Below are positions 7,655 through 15,863 of a DNA stretch of 47,498 nt, piece by piece. Position numbers and translations under genes: made by a program. Within the stretch, counting starts at the first letter, position 1. Each line of letters opens with the position of its first letter. The notes beneath the pieces were generated by a model. It saw only the letters and a list, made by a program, of their open reading frames with translations. It was not told the DNA's origin and ran no database searches. Location of the stretch: assembly GCA_947597925.1 (NCBI GenBank), contig CANQFA010000010.1, positions 1 to 47,498 on the forward strand, written 5' to 3'. The DNA comes from an uncultured Clostridia bacterium. Its GTDB lineage: Bacteria; Bacillota; Clostridia; Christensenellales; Borkfalkiaceae.

Positions 7655-9565
7655 TCAGATATCGAGATCGGTCACGAGGGTGGCGTTTTCCTCGATGAAC
7701 TTGCGGCGCAGCATGGGGCTCTCGCCCATGAGGATATTAAACATCTTATCCGCCTCGACGGCGTCCTGCATGGAGACCTTGATGAGGGTGCGAGTGGCGG
7801 GGTTCATCGTCGTATTCCAGAGCTGCTCGGTGCTCATCTCGCCGAGGCCCTTATAACGCTGATACTCCACCTTGTTGTTGTTCGCCGCATCGAAGAGCAC
7901 CTTTTCCTCCTCGGAGTAGAGGTACACGTCTTCCTTGCCCTTTACGCTCGCCTTATAGAGGGGCGGCTTGGCCGAATACACGTGCCCGTGCTCGATGAGC
8001 GGCCGCATGTAGCGGAAGAGGAAGGTGAGCAGCAGGATACGGATATGCGCGCCGTCGACATCGGCATCGGTCATGGAGATGATGCGGTCGTAGCGCAGCT
8101 TGCTCTCGTCGAAATCGTCTAAAATGCCGCACCCGAAGGCGGTGATCATGGCCTTTATCTCGGCATTTTCGAGGGCGCGGTTGAGGCGCACCTTCTCGAC
8201 ATTCAGGATCTTTCCACGGAGGGGAAGGATGGCCTGGAAGCGCCTGTCCCTGCCCTGCTTGGCCGTGCCGCCTGCCGAGTCTCCCTCGACGATATAGATC
8301 TCGCAGAGTTCGGGGCGTCTGTCCGAGCAGTCCGCAAGTTTCCCGGGAAGGGTCGTGCCCTCGAGGATGCCCTTTCTCCGCGTCAGTTCGCGGGCGTTCC
8401 GTGCGGCGTCGCGCGCCTTCTGGGCGGTGATGCACCGCAGGACGAGCTCGCGCGTCTCGGAGGGATGCTCCTCGAGATATTCGCCGAGGCTGTCCGCGAC
8501 CGCCTTATTGACGAAGGGACGGATGAAGGAATTGTTGAGCTTATCCTTTGTCTGCGATTCGAACTGGGCGTCCTCGAGCTTGACGGAGACGACGGCGGTG
8601 ATGCCCTCGCGCACGTCCTCGCCCGTGAGCTTGTCGGACTCCTTGAGAATATTGAGCTTGCGGCCGGCATCGTTGATCACCTTGGTGAGGGCAAGCTTGA
8701 GCCCCTCCACGTGGGTGCCGCCGTCGATGGTATTGACATTGTTGGCGTAGGAATAGATGACCTCGCTGTAGCCGTCGTTGTACTGGAGGGCGATCTCGCA
8801 CACCGTCGTCCCCTCCTGCGCCTCGAAATAGAGAGGATGCTCGAAGAGGGTCTCATTGCCCTTGTTGAGCTCCTCCACGAGTTCGCGGATGCCCCCTTCG
8901 TAGAAGAAGACATCGCTCTTGCCCCCTTCGCGGAGGTCGGTGAGGGTGATGGTGAGGCCCTTATTGAGGAAGGCGAGCTCCTTGAGACGGATCTTGAGGA
9001 TGTCGTACTTGAAGACGGTGGTCTCGAAGATCTCGCTGTCGGGGAAGAAGGTCACCTTGGTGCCCGTCTTGTCGGTGTCGCCCACGATATGGAGCTCCCG
9101 CTGCGGAACGCCGCGGTTATAGGTCTGCTTGTAGATGTGCCCATTCTGGGAGACCTCGACGTCGAGCCACTCCGAGAGGGCATTGACCGCCTTCACGCCG
9201 ACGCCGTGGAGACCCGAGGAGACCTTATAGCCCGAGTCGCCGCCGAACTTGCCGCCCGCGTTGACCTTGGTAAAGACGACCTCGACCGTGGAGATCCCCT
9301 CCTTGGGGTGGATCTCGGTGGGGATCCCCCTCCCGTTGTCCACGACGGTGCAGCTGCCGTCCGCATTGATGGTGACGTCGACACGGTCGCAGTAGCCCGC
9401 GAGTGCCTCGTCGATGGAATTGTCGACGACCTCGCTCACGAGGTGGTGGAGCCCCTTTTCGTCGGTGGAGCTGATATACATCCCGGGACGCTTGCGGATG
9501 TGCTCGAGTCCGTCGAGGACCTGGATCTGTTCTGCGCCGTATGCGGATTCTACTTTTTCGGGCAT
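7655..9565 (-). CDS. gyrB: DNA gyrase subunit B
   Basis: A 636-residue ATPase subunit of gyrase. The GHKL fold is shown by VVDNSIDEALAGY, DNGRGIPTEIHP and GLHGVGVKAVNALS. The TOPRIM metal site is shown by EGDSAGGTAKQGRDR and MTDADVDGAH, and the C-terminal tail by YKGLGEMSTEQLW. Length is normal for the short Gram-positive type. The start follows AAGGAG. It is first in the gyrB-gyrA operon, with a promoter at 9640-9668 and an alternating-GC tract near the transcript start. It is divergent from the glycosyltransferase gene. Confidence 0.98.
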   Translation of the reverse strand: MPEKVESAYGAEQIQVLDGLEHIRKRPGMYISSTDEKGLHHLVSEVVDNSIDEALAGYCDRVDVTINADGSCTVVDNGRGIPTEIHPKEGISTVEVVFTKVNAGGKFGGDSGYKVSSGLHGVGVKAVNALSEWLDVEVSQNGHIYKQTYNRGVPQRELHIVGDTDKTGTKVTFFPDSEIFETTVFKYDILKIRLKELAFLNKGLTITLTDLREGGKSDVFFYEGGIRELVEELNKGNETLFEHPLYFEAQEGTTVCEIALQYNDGYSEVIYSYANNVNTIDGGTHVEGLKLALTKVINDAGRKLNILKESDKLTGEDVREGITAVVSVKLEDAQFESQTKDKLNNSFIRPFVNKAVADSLGEYLEEHPSETRELVLRCITAQKARDAARNARELTRRKGILEGTTLPGKLADCSDRRPELCEIYIVEGDSAGGTAKQGRDRRFQAILPLRGKILNVEKVRLNRALENAEIKAMITAFGCGILDDFDESKLRYDRIISMTDADVDGAHIRILLLTFLFRYMRPLIEHGHVYSAKPPLYKASVKGKEDVYLYSEEEKVLFDAANNNKVEYQRYKGLGEMSTEQLWNTTMNPATRTLIKVSMQDAVEADKMFNILMGESPMLRRKFIEENATLVTDLDI

Positions 9566-9612
9566 GATGTTCTCCTTGATATCCTATAATCTCTGTTTCC
9601 CGTAATCGCGTA

Positions 9613-9631
9613 GCGCGCGCGTGCGCGCGCG
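9613..9631. other. alternating GC tract (Z-DNA-prone) at the start of the gyrBA transcript
   Basis: Nineteen bases of strict purine-pyrimidine alternation (GCGCGCGCGTGCGCGCGCG), nearly self-complementary, at about +2 to +20 of the transcript predicted from the promoter at 9640-9668. Confidence 0.7.
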
Positions 9632-9639
9632 ACATGATA

Positions 9640-9668
9640 ATTATAGCACAGATTTTAAGGAAAGTAAA
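9640..9668 (-). promoter_or_regulatory. gyrBA promoter
   Basis: Minus strand TTTACT (9668-9663), 17-nt spacer, TATAAT (9645-9640); predicted start near 9633, leader about 68 nt. Confidence 0.7.
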
Positions 9669-9769
9669 CCGTTTGAAGGGGTCAAATGGCGCAAAATGTG
9701 CCTTTTTCTTCCCAAAAATGCCCGCCGCAAAGAGATTTGCCTCCTCACAAAAAACTATTATGAAATTTC

Positions 9770-9798
9770 TTGACATCTTTCGTCTGTCATGCTATAAT
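9770..9798 (+). promoter_or_regulatory. consensus sigma-A promoter of the glycolipid gene pair
   Basis: Perfect TTGACA (9770-9775), 17-nt spacer, perfect TATAAT (9793-9798); leader about 45 nt. Confidence 0.9.
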
Positions 9799-9850
9799 GG
9801 AAAATGTCACGAAAACCTATGACAAATTTTCCGCCGAAGGAGTACATGGT

Positions 9851-10978
9851 ATGAAGGTCGTCATCGTCTGCGACGTGCTTGGAAAGCCGAATAACGGCAC
9901 CACGCTCGCGGCATACAACCTGATCGGCTTTCTCAGAGAAAACGGGCACGAAGTGACTGTGGTCTGCGCCGACAAGGACAAGGAGGGCATGGAGGGGTAC
10001 GAGATCGTCCCCATCAAAAATTTCGGGCCCATCAACCTCATCCTGAAGGCAAACCACGTCACCCTCGCGAAGGGGGATAAAAAGGTGCTCGCGCGCGCCA
10101 TAGAGGGAGCGGACGTCGTGCACGTCCTCATGCCCTTCTTCCTCGGCGTCGCCGCCGCAAAGCTCGCGAAGAAGGCGGGCATCCCCGTGACGGCAAGCTT
10201 TCATGCGCAGGCGGAGAATGTCACCGCACACATCGCCTGCATGAATCTCCACCTCGCCAATCACATCACCTATCTCTTCTTTTACAACCTCCTCTACAAG
10301 CGGGTGGACCTCGTGCACTATCCCACGCAGTTCATCAAGGACCTCTTCGAGAAGGAGGTCGGGCACACCACGCCGTCGCGGATCATCTCCAACGGCGTAA
10401 ACAAGGCCTTCTTTTCCCCGAGGACGCACACGCGGGAGGGCAAGTTCACCATCCTCTGCACGGGGCGCTTCAGCAAGGAAAAGGATCAGAGGACGCTCAT
10501 CAAGGCAGTCGCCCTCTCCGAATACCGCGACGACATCCGCATCCTCTTTGCGGGATGCGGCCCCCGCGAAAAGGAGCTGAAAAAGCTCGCGGCGCGCAAG
10601 CATGTCGAAGCCGACTTCCGCTTCTATGCACGGGAGGACCTCCCCGCCGTCCTGCAGCAGGCCGACCTCTATGTCCACACGGCGCTCGTCGAAATAGAGG
10701 CCATCTCCTGTCTCGAGGCCATCGCGTCGGGGCTCGTCCCCATCATCTGCAAGTCCCCTCGGAGCGCGACGAAGAGCTTCGCCGTCGACGAGAACTGCCT
10801 CTTTACGGCGGGCAATGCAAAGGAACTCGCCGAGCGGATCTCCTTCTTCTACCGCGACCCCGCGAAGATCGAGGAGTATGAGCGGAAATACGCCGTCGTA
10901 AAGGAAAACTTCCATCAGGAGGACTGCATGCGGCAGATGGAGCAGATGCTCCTCGATGCGGCGGACATGGCGAAATGA
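9851..10978 (+). CDS. GT4-family glycosyltransferase, possibly glycolipid-forming
   Basis: A 375-residue GT-B enzyme. The N-terminal Rossmann start is MKVVIVCDVLGKPNNGTT; the C-terminal half has GRFSKEKDQRTLIKA, then FAGCGPREKELKKLA and the EIEAISCLEAIASG stretch containing the E-x7-E-like motif that holds the sugar nucleotide. The start at 9851 is chosen because AAGGAG lies 8 nt before it and upstream codons fall in the promoter. It overlaps the acyltransferase gene by 4 nt (ATGA). Similar GT4 enzymes glucosylate diacylglycerol; the acyltransferase partner fits that, but the substrate is inferred. Confidence 0.85.
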   Translation: MKVVIVCDVLGKPNNGTTLAAYNLIGFLRENGHEVTVVCADKDKEGMEGYEIVPIKNFGPINLILKANHVTLAKGDKKVLARAIEGADVVHVLMPFFLGVAAAKLAKKAGIPVTASFHAQAENVTAHIACMNLHLANHITYLFFYNLLYKRVDLVHYPTQFIKDLFEKEVGHTTPSRIISNGVNKAFFSPRTHTREGKFTILCTGRFSKEKDQRTLIKAVALSEYRDDIRILFAGCGPREKELKKLAARKHVEADFRFYAREDLPAVLQQADLYVHTALVEIEAISCLEAIASGLVPIICKSPRSATKSFAVDENCLFTAGNAKELAERISFFYRDPAKIEEYERKYAVVKENFHQEDCMRQMEQMLLDAADMAK

Positions 10979-11835
10979 AAGAGAAAGTCTTTTACTACAC
11001 CGACCCCGTAAACGATGACTTCGCGGGGACCAATATTACCGCAAAACCCCTTCCCCCGCACTTCAACTATCTTCCCAAGAACCCTCTGAGGAGGGGGGTG
11101 GCGTGGGTGCTTCACCACGTCGTCGCGACCCCCGTCGCCTTTCTCTTCCTCAAGTTCTCTTACGGGCAGAAGATCGTGGGGAGGGAAAAGCTCCGCCCCT
11201 ACCGCAAGGAGGGGTATTTTCTGTACGGCAACCACACGCGGCTGGCGGGGGACGCCTTTACGCCCTCCATGGCCGCCTTTCCCAAAAAGCCCTACCTCGT
11301 CGTCAATCGCGACGCCGTCTCCATCCCCTTCCTCCGCAGGATCGTAGAGGACCTCGGCGGCATGCCCCTTCCCGACAGCCTCGAGACGAAGAAGGCCTTC
11401 TTCTCGGCCGTCCGCACGCGGGCAGAGCGGGGCGATGTCGTGGTGATCTTCCCCGAGGCGCACATCTGGCCCCTCTACACGGGCGTGCGCCCCTTCTCCG
11501 CGGTCAGCATGACCTTCCCCGTGGATACGAAAAAGCCCGTCTTTACCTTTACGGCGACCTACAAAAAGCGCAAGCTCTTCGGCGGAGTCAAGTCGACGGT
11601 CTACCTCGACGGGCCCTTCTTCCCCGATGAGAGCCTCCCAAAAAAGCAGCAAAAGGAGGAGCTGTGCGCCCGCGTCTATGCGGCGATGGAGGAGCGCAGC
11701 CGCCTCTCCGAATATTCCCCCAACCGCTATGTAAAAATCGAGGAGCCGCTTGTCGAGATGGAAGAGCCGCTTATCAAGATAGAGAAGCCGCTTGTCGAGA
11801 TGGAAGAGGTGCCAACTCCCAACCCCATATCATAA
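10975..11835 (+). CDS. PlsC-like (LPLAT) acyltransferase with a heptad-repeat tail
   Basis: A 286-residue protein. The acyltransferase core is seen as YGNHTRLAGDAF (a GNHxxxxxD form of the HX4D motif, one residue longer than usual), then the FPEAHIWP block in the position of the FPEG motif. A hydrophobic helix lies at about 40-60. Such enzymes transfer acyl groups to lysophospholipid-like acceptors at the membrane. The last 35 residues are unusual: three copies of a seven-residue E(E/K)PL(V/I)(E/K)(M/I) repeat. It is translationally coupled to the GT4 gene (ATGA overlap). A strong terminator follows at 11848. Confidence 0.8.
   Translation: MKEKVFYYTDPVNDDFAGTNITAKPLPPHFNYLPKNPLRRGVAWVLHHVVATPVAFLFLKFSYGQKIVGREKLRPYRKEGYFLYGNHTRLAGDAFTPSMAAFPKKPYLVVNRDAVSIPFLRRIVEDLGGMPLPDSLETKKAFFSAVRTRAERGDVVVIFPEAHIWPLYTGVRPFSAVSMTFPVDTKKPVFTFTATYKKRKLFGGVKSTVYLDGPFFPDESLPKKQQKEELCARVYAAMEERSRLSEYSPNRYVKIEEPLVEMEEPLIKIEKPLVEMEEVPTPNPIS
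11740..11802 (+). repeat. three 21-bp tandem repeats inside the acyltransferase gene
   Basis: Units 11740-11760, 11761-11781 and 11782-11802, each GA(G/A)(A/G)AGCCGCTT plus a variable end; units 1 and 3 differ at one base. They encode the heptad tail. Confidence 0.9.
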
Positions 11836-11847
11836 AAACCAAATTAT

Positions 11848-11889
11848 CCATAGAAAAAACCGACGGAAAACCGTCGGTTTTTTCTATGG
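11848..11889. terminator. strong bidirectional terminator
   Basis: Perfect 19-bp stem (11848-11866 with 11871-11889), loop AAAA, with A-tracts and T-tracts inside the stem. It separates the glycolipid pair from the convergent dus operon. Confidence 0.95.
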
Positions 11890-11976
11890 TTTTAAGTGTT
11901 CGGGAAAGCCATGATATCATGCGAAAAAAGGAATACCGCTTGAATGCAGATTCGCGGGATCTTATGAGGTCTCGGC

Positions 11977-12237
11977 TCAATACTCCTCGAAATCCGAGAT
12001 GAGGCTGCGGAGTTCTTCGGCTGCGTCTTCCTTCTCCACCCCTTCCGCCGAGAGGTACTCCCGCGCCGCCTGCACGAGCCCCACGGCCCTGTACGCCTCC
12101 CCATAGACGAGGTCGCACTTCGCCATGAAATCTTCCTCTCTGTACCCCTCGAAGCGGAGACAGCCGCGGCGGATGACCTCTTCGTCCCCCTTCTTCAATG
12201 CGGAAAACCATTCGTGAAAAAACTTGTCGTCGCTCAT
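11977..12237 (-). CDS. small helical protein of unknown function
   Basis: An 86-residue acidic, probably all-helical protein (starts MSDDKFFHEWFSALKKGD, ends SDFEEY). Start at 12237 is favoured: GGGAGG lies 6 nt before it and its ATG overlaps the dus stop as ATGA, so it is coupled to dus. No family was recognised. It is the last gene of the spoVT-spoVB-yabN-dus run. Confidence 0.7.
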   Translation of the reverse strand: MSDDKFFHEWFSALKKGDEEVIRRGCLRFEGYREEDFMAKCDLVYGEAYRAVGLVQAAREYLSAEGVEKEDAAEELRSLISDFEEY

Positions 12238-13169
12238 ACTTCCTCCCATAACTCCCTGAATAGCGCGGCGACCTCTTCCGAAGTCTCGGCCGCAAAAAAT
12301 CTCCGCTTATATGCCGCCGCCCCCCGCCTGCCGCGCACATAAAAGGCGCCCATCTTGCGCATGTAGACGACGGCGAACCGCTCGCCGTACAGCTCCCGCA
12401 CCTTCTCGAGTTCCTCTGAAAAGAGGGGGAGCATGGGCGGCGGGTCGCTTCCCGTGATCTCCGAGAAGATCTCGGGGCGGAAGAGCGCGGCACGGGCCAC
12501 CATGACCGCATCTGCCCCCGTATTTTCGAGGAGCGCCTCGGCGTCGCTCCTCTTCCAAATGTCCCCATTTGCGACGACGGGGACGGAGACGGCAGCCTTC
12601 GCCGCGGCGATCTCCTTATAGTCGCAGGGGCCCGCGTAGATCTTGTCCCGCGTGCGGCCGTGGACGGTGAGCATCACGGCGCCCGACCCTTCGCAGAGCT
12701 TCGCAAACTCCGCCGTCACCTTGTGCGCCTCGTCTGTGCCCGTGCGGAACTTCACCGAGATGCGCTTGCCGCTCTTCACGCACTCGGAAATAACCTTCTC
12801 GGCGAGGGGGAAATTTTCCATGAGTGCACTCCCCTCTCCGTTTTTCACGATCTTGGGCATGGGACAGCCCATGTTGATGTCAATGAGGTCATAGGGGGCG
12901 AGAAACTCGCTCTCGCAGGCCTCGCGCATGATGGCGGGGTCGCTCCCGAAGATCTGTGCCGCGCGCGGACCCCCTTCCTCGGGCGTGAGGAGGAGCTCGG
13001 TCTCGGCGTTATGGTAGTGCAGTCCCTTTGCGCTCACCATCTCGGTAAAGGTGAGCCCCGCGCCGAGCGTGCGGCACAGGGCGCGGAAGGGCGCATTGGT
13101 ATATCCCGCCATGGGCGCGAGGAAGACGTTGTTCGGGCATACCATGCCCGCTATGGAGAGCTCATTCAC
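12234..13169 (-). CDS. dus: tRNA-dihydrouridine synthase
   Basis: A 311-residue FMN enzyme that reduces uridines in tRNA loops. The N-terminal FMN-binding LAPMAGYTNAPFR, the substrate-site NMGCPMPKIVKNGEGSALM with the catalytic Cys, the FRTGTD segment and NGDIW are all in the Dus order. The sequence fits the DusB branch best. The start is a GTG at 13169, which lies 8 nt inside the end of yabN, with a GGAGGG site about 10 nt before it. An alternative ATG (Met9) would remove part of the N-terminal strand. Confidence 0.92.
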   Translation of the reverse strand: MNELSIAGMVCPNNVFLAPMAGYTNAPFRALCRTLGAGLTFTEMVSAKGLHYHNAETELLLTPEEGGPRAAQIFGSDPAIMREACESEFLAPYDLIDINMGCPMPKIVKNGEGSALMENFPLAEKVISECVKSGKRISVKFRTGTDEAHKVTAEFAKLCEGSGAVMLTVHGRTRDKIYAGPCDYKEIAAAKAAVSVPVVANGDIWKRSDAEALLENTGADAVMVARAALFRPEIFSEITGSDPPPMLPLFSEELEKVRELYGERFAVVYMRKMGAFYVRGRRGAAAYKRRFFAAETSEEVAALFRELWEEV

Positions 13170-14565
13170 TCTCTTTTACCCTCCGATAATAGTCTTCTTT
13201 TTCCTCCTCGGAGAGGGTGAGCACGTCCTTTCCGTCGGCGCGCACGAGGGTCTCATAGGCGACATAGCGCGCCTGCAATTTTTTCGCGGCGTCCGCAAGC
13301 GACTGCTCGGCATCTGCCCCCACCGCGCGTCCCAAATTGACGGTGCAGAGCAGGAGATCTCCGTATTCCGCCGCGATTTTTGCGGGGTCGCCCCCCTTCA
13401 CAGCCTCGAGAAGCTCGCCGTATTCCTCGCGGAACTGCCTCTCGAAGAGGGAAATGTCGGGCTTGTCCCACCCGCCCTTCTGAGCGCGCTTCGCGATCTT
13501 CTGGGCGCGGAGCAGAGCGGGGAAGCACATGGGGACATCGGTCACAGCGTCCGAAAAGGTCGTCTGGTGCTTCTCCTTCATCTTGTTTTTATCCCAGACC
13601 GAGAGGGCGCCCTCGGCACTCTCCGCGCGGTCCGAACCAAAGACATGGGTATGCCGTGTGATGAGTTTCTCGCAAATGGCGGATACCATGTCCGCGACGG
13701 TGAAGTGCCCCTTTTCCTCCTCGATGAGGGCATGAAAAGCCGACTGCATGAGCACGTCACCCGACTCCTCGAGGATGCGGTCGGGGTCGTCGCGGTCGAT
13801 GGCGTCCACAAGCTCATAGGCCTCCTCCACGGCGTCTATGCGGATGCTCTCGTGCGTCTGCACCTTATCCCACGGGCAGCCGTCGGGCGCGCGCAGGCGG
13901 CGCAGGATGGCGATGAGGTCGTCGAAGTCATATTTTTTCTTCTCGAGAAGGGGAGTATTCGGGACAATGAGCCCCGCGTTTTCGTACCCCATCTCCCCAA
14001 AACGGTCTATTTCATAGAGCGGAAGGAAACGGACCTTTTTCCCCGCCGCAAGGAGCACGGGCGTCTCGTCGCCGTACTTTTCGGCGAGGAGGAGCTTGAC
14101 ATCCCCCACGTTGTCGGCGCAGAGGTCATAGACGACGAGGGGCAGGGCGAGCTGCTTCTCCGCGAGCGTATAGGCGGAGGAGGAAGTATATTCCCCGAGA
14201 TGGGCGAGCGCGGCAAGCCTTTCCGCCTTCGATCTGCCGTCCATGAAGCGGACATTCTTCTTTCGGAGCAGGAGGGCGGCCGCGCTGTCCTCGAAGACGC
14301 TCCCGTCCACGCAATAGGCTACCTTCCTTCCGCCCCGCGCGGCAGAGCGCACCCTCCGCGCGATCTTCTTTGCGACGAGGTCATAGTTTCTCGTCCGCTC
14401 ATACACTTCATCAAATGAGGTATATGCGATCCCCGCGTCATCGAGTGACCTTACAGCGGGATGCCCTGCGGTCCTTACGAAGACTTCTTCCGCCTCCTTC
14501 AGCGCCGCGAGCCCCCGCACCGTCAGTTCCCCTCTCTCCGTTCCGAGACTTATTACCGTGATCAT
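13162..14565 (-). CDS. mazG: YabN/MazG protein: tetrapyrrole-methylase-like domain fused to nucleotide pyrophosphohydrolase
   Basis: A 467-residue two-part protein as in Bacillus YabN. Residues 1 to about 220 resemble a TP-methylase fold (starts MITVISLGTERGELTVRGL). From about 230 comes MazG: LRRLRAPDGCPWDKVQTHES, the metal-binding EEAYELVDAI and EESGDVLMQ, and near the C-terminus a second MazG half (REEYGELLEAV, AAEYGDLLLC). MazG hydrolyses aberrant NTPs; the methylase-like part has no proven substrate. A good GGGGAGG site precedes the ATG. Its first 128 nt overlap the end of the spoVB-like frame, which is odd. Confidence 0.92.
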   Translation of the reverse strand: MITVISLGTERGELTVRGLAALKEAEEVFVRTAGHPAVRSLDDAGIAYTSFDEVYERTRNYDLVAKKIARRVRSAARGGRKVAYCVDGSVFEDSAAALLLRKKNVRFMDGRSKAERLAALAHLGEYTSSSAYTLAEKQLALPLVVYDLCADNVGDVKLLLAEKYGDETPVLLAAGKKVRFLPLYEIDRFGEMGYENAGLIVPNTPLLEKKKYDFDDLIAILRRLRAPDGCPWDKVQTHESIRIDAVEEAYELVDAIDRDDPDRILEESGDVLMQSAFHALIEEEKGHFTVADMVSAICEKLITRHTHVFGSDRAESAEGALSVWDKNKMKEKHQTTFSDAVTDVPMCFPALLRAQKIAKRAQKGGWDKPDISLFERQFREEYGELLEAVKGGDPAKIAAEYGDLLLCTVNLGRAVGADAEQSLADAAKKLQARYVAYETLVRADGKDVLTLSEEEKEDYYRRVKESE

Positions 14566-15835
14566 ATGCCGCCTCCCCGCATTTTCTTACAGTATAAATC
14601 AAATCGAGGAAAAATGCAACCAAATAGCAGAGGTCCGCGGAAATTGCCGCGCCGAGGATGCCGAATTTCGGCATGGGCACGAGCACGCACTCGGCGGCCG
14701 TCTTTGCCGCGACGGCGACTGTCATGGCACGGGCGGCGCATTTTGCCCCACCCATGCCCACGAGACAGGCCGAGGAAGTCTCGACGAGGGGCAGGAAGAG
14801 GGCGGAGAGTGCCGAGGCCCTGATGAGGGAGACGAGGAGTTCCCTCTCCACCGTGGGAAAGAGCAGCCGTACCGCGAGGGGTGCGAAGAAAAAGAGCCCC
14901 ACGGCGCAGGGAAGCGCAAAGAGCGCCGTGAGCGCGAGTGACTTTCCCGCCGCCCTGCCCCGCTCCCCTTCGCTTGCCGAGGAGAGGGCGGGAACGGCCG
15001 AGACGGCAAGGCCCGAGGAGGCTGTCGAGGCGACGCTCACGAGGGAGACCGCCGCCCCCGAGAAGAGCCCATAGGCCGCCACTGCCCCACGGCTTCCCCC
15101 GAGAAGGCGCACGATGAGCACGGAGTCGAGCATGCCCGAGAGGGGCAGGATCGCGGCAGACGCCATCACGGGGAGCACTCCCGCGAGGAGATCTCTCCTT
15201 CTACCCCGCAGCATGCGGGCGGGATGTTCGCCGCGGTAGCGCACCGCGAGGAGGGCGAGGGAGGCCCCTTCCGAGAGGGTGACGCCGAGGAGGGCATAGG
15301 CCGCCGCCCGCGCGGGATCGCCCCGAAACCATGCGGCGAGGAGGAGCCCCGCAGCGGCCTTTACGCCCGCCTCCGTGAGCTCCGAGAGGGCGGTGGGCAC
15401 CATGTCCCCCTTGCCCTGAAAATATCCTCTGAAGACGGCGAGGAGGGCCACAAGGAGCACGGAGGGCGCAAGGAAGAGGATGCACCGCACGAGCTCCCTC
15501 TCCTCCTGCAGTGCCGCAAAGAGCGGGGCCGCCGCGGCCATGAGGAGCGCCCCTGCCGCACCCATGAAAAAGAAGAGGCGAAGCGCCTCTCTCACCGTGT
15601 TTCCATCCTCCCTTCCTCGGACATGCTCCCCCGCAATGATGCGTGAGAGTGCCGCCGACACGCCCGCCGACGAGAAGGTGAGGGCGAGGCAAAAGATGGG
15701 ATAGGCCATTTGATAGAGCCCCATGCCGTATCCGCCGAGGAGGGCAACGAGGGGCACGCGGTAGAGCGCTCCCACCGCCTTTGCGAGGAGTCCTCCCGCC
15801 GAGAGGAGCAGGGCGCCCGAAACTTGTCTCTTCAT
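14438..15835 (-). CDS. spoVB: SpoVB-like polysaccharide/lipid flippase (MVF/MATE superfamily)
   Basis: A 465-residue protein with 12-14 hydrophobic helices, beginning MKRQVSGALLLSAGGLLAKA and containing ALYRVPLVALLGGYGMGLYQ, typical of SpoVB/YtgP transporters that flip lipid-linked murein precursors (SpoVB is needed for spore cortex). Position between spoVT and yabN matches the Bacillus order, supporting the name. The last transmembrane helix ends about residue 422; the following 40-odd Gly/Arg/Glu-rich residues are an out-of-frame reading of yabN, so a stop may have been lost or a frameshift may be present. The Shine-Dalgarno (GGAGAGGG) lies in a small hairpin. Confidence 0.85.
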   Translation of the reverse strand: MKRQVSGALLLSAGGLLAKAVGALYRVPLVALLGGYGMGLYQMAYPIFCLALTFSSAGVSAALSRIIAGEHVRGREDGNTVREALRLFFFMGAAGALLMAAAAPLFAALQEERELVRCILFLAPSVLLVALLAVFRGYFQGKGDMVPTALSELTEAGVKAAAGLLLAAWFRGDPARAAAYALLGVTLSEGASLALLAVRYRGEHPARMLRGRRRDLLAGVLPVMASAAILPLSGMLDSVLIVRLLGGSRGAVAAYGLFSGAAVSLVSVASTASSGLAVSAVPALSSASEGERGRAAGKSLALTALFALPCAVGLFFFAPLAVRLLFPTVERELLVSLIRASALSALFLPLVETSSACLVGMGGAKCAARAMTVAVAAKTAAECVLVPMPKFGILGAAISADLCYLVAFFLDLIYTVRKCGEAAYDHGNKSRNGERGTDGAGARGAEGGGRSLRKDRRASRCKVTR

Positions 15836-15841
15836 TATGTA

Positions 15842-15862
15842 CCCTCTCCGAGGGGGAGAGGG
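15842..15862 (-). promoter_or_regulatory. hairpin sequestering the spoVB ribosome site
   Basis: Minus strand CCCTCTCC (15862-15855) is the exact complement of GGAGAGGG (15849-15842), loop of five. The second arm is the only Shine-Dalgarno for the ATG at 15835. It lies between the spoVT stop and the spoVB start. Confidence 0.5.
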
Positions 15863-15863
15863 G

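Noticed and set aside
4953..7856. Long plus-strand open frame of 967 codons opposite gyrA
   Set aside because: It is the antisense shadow of gyrA in GC-rich DNA; it has no ribosome site, is His/Asp/Glu-rich in a way typical of reversed codons, and gyrA is certain.
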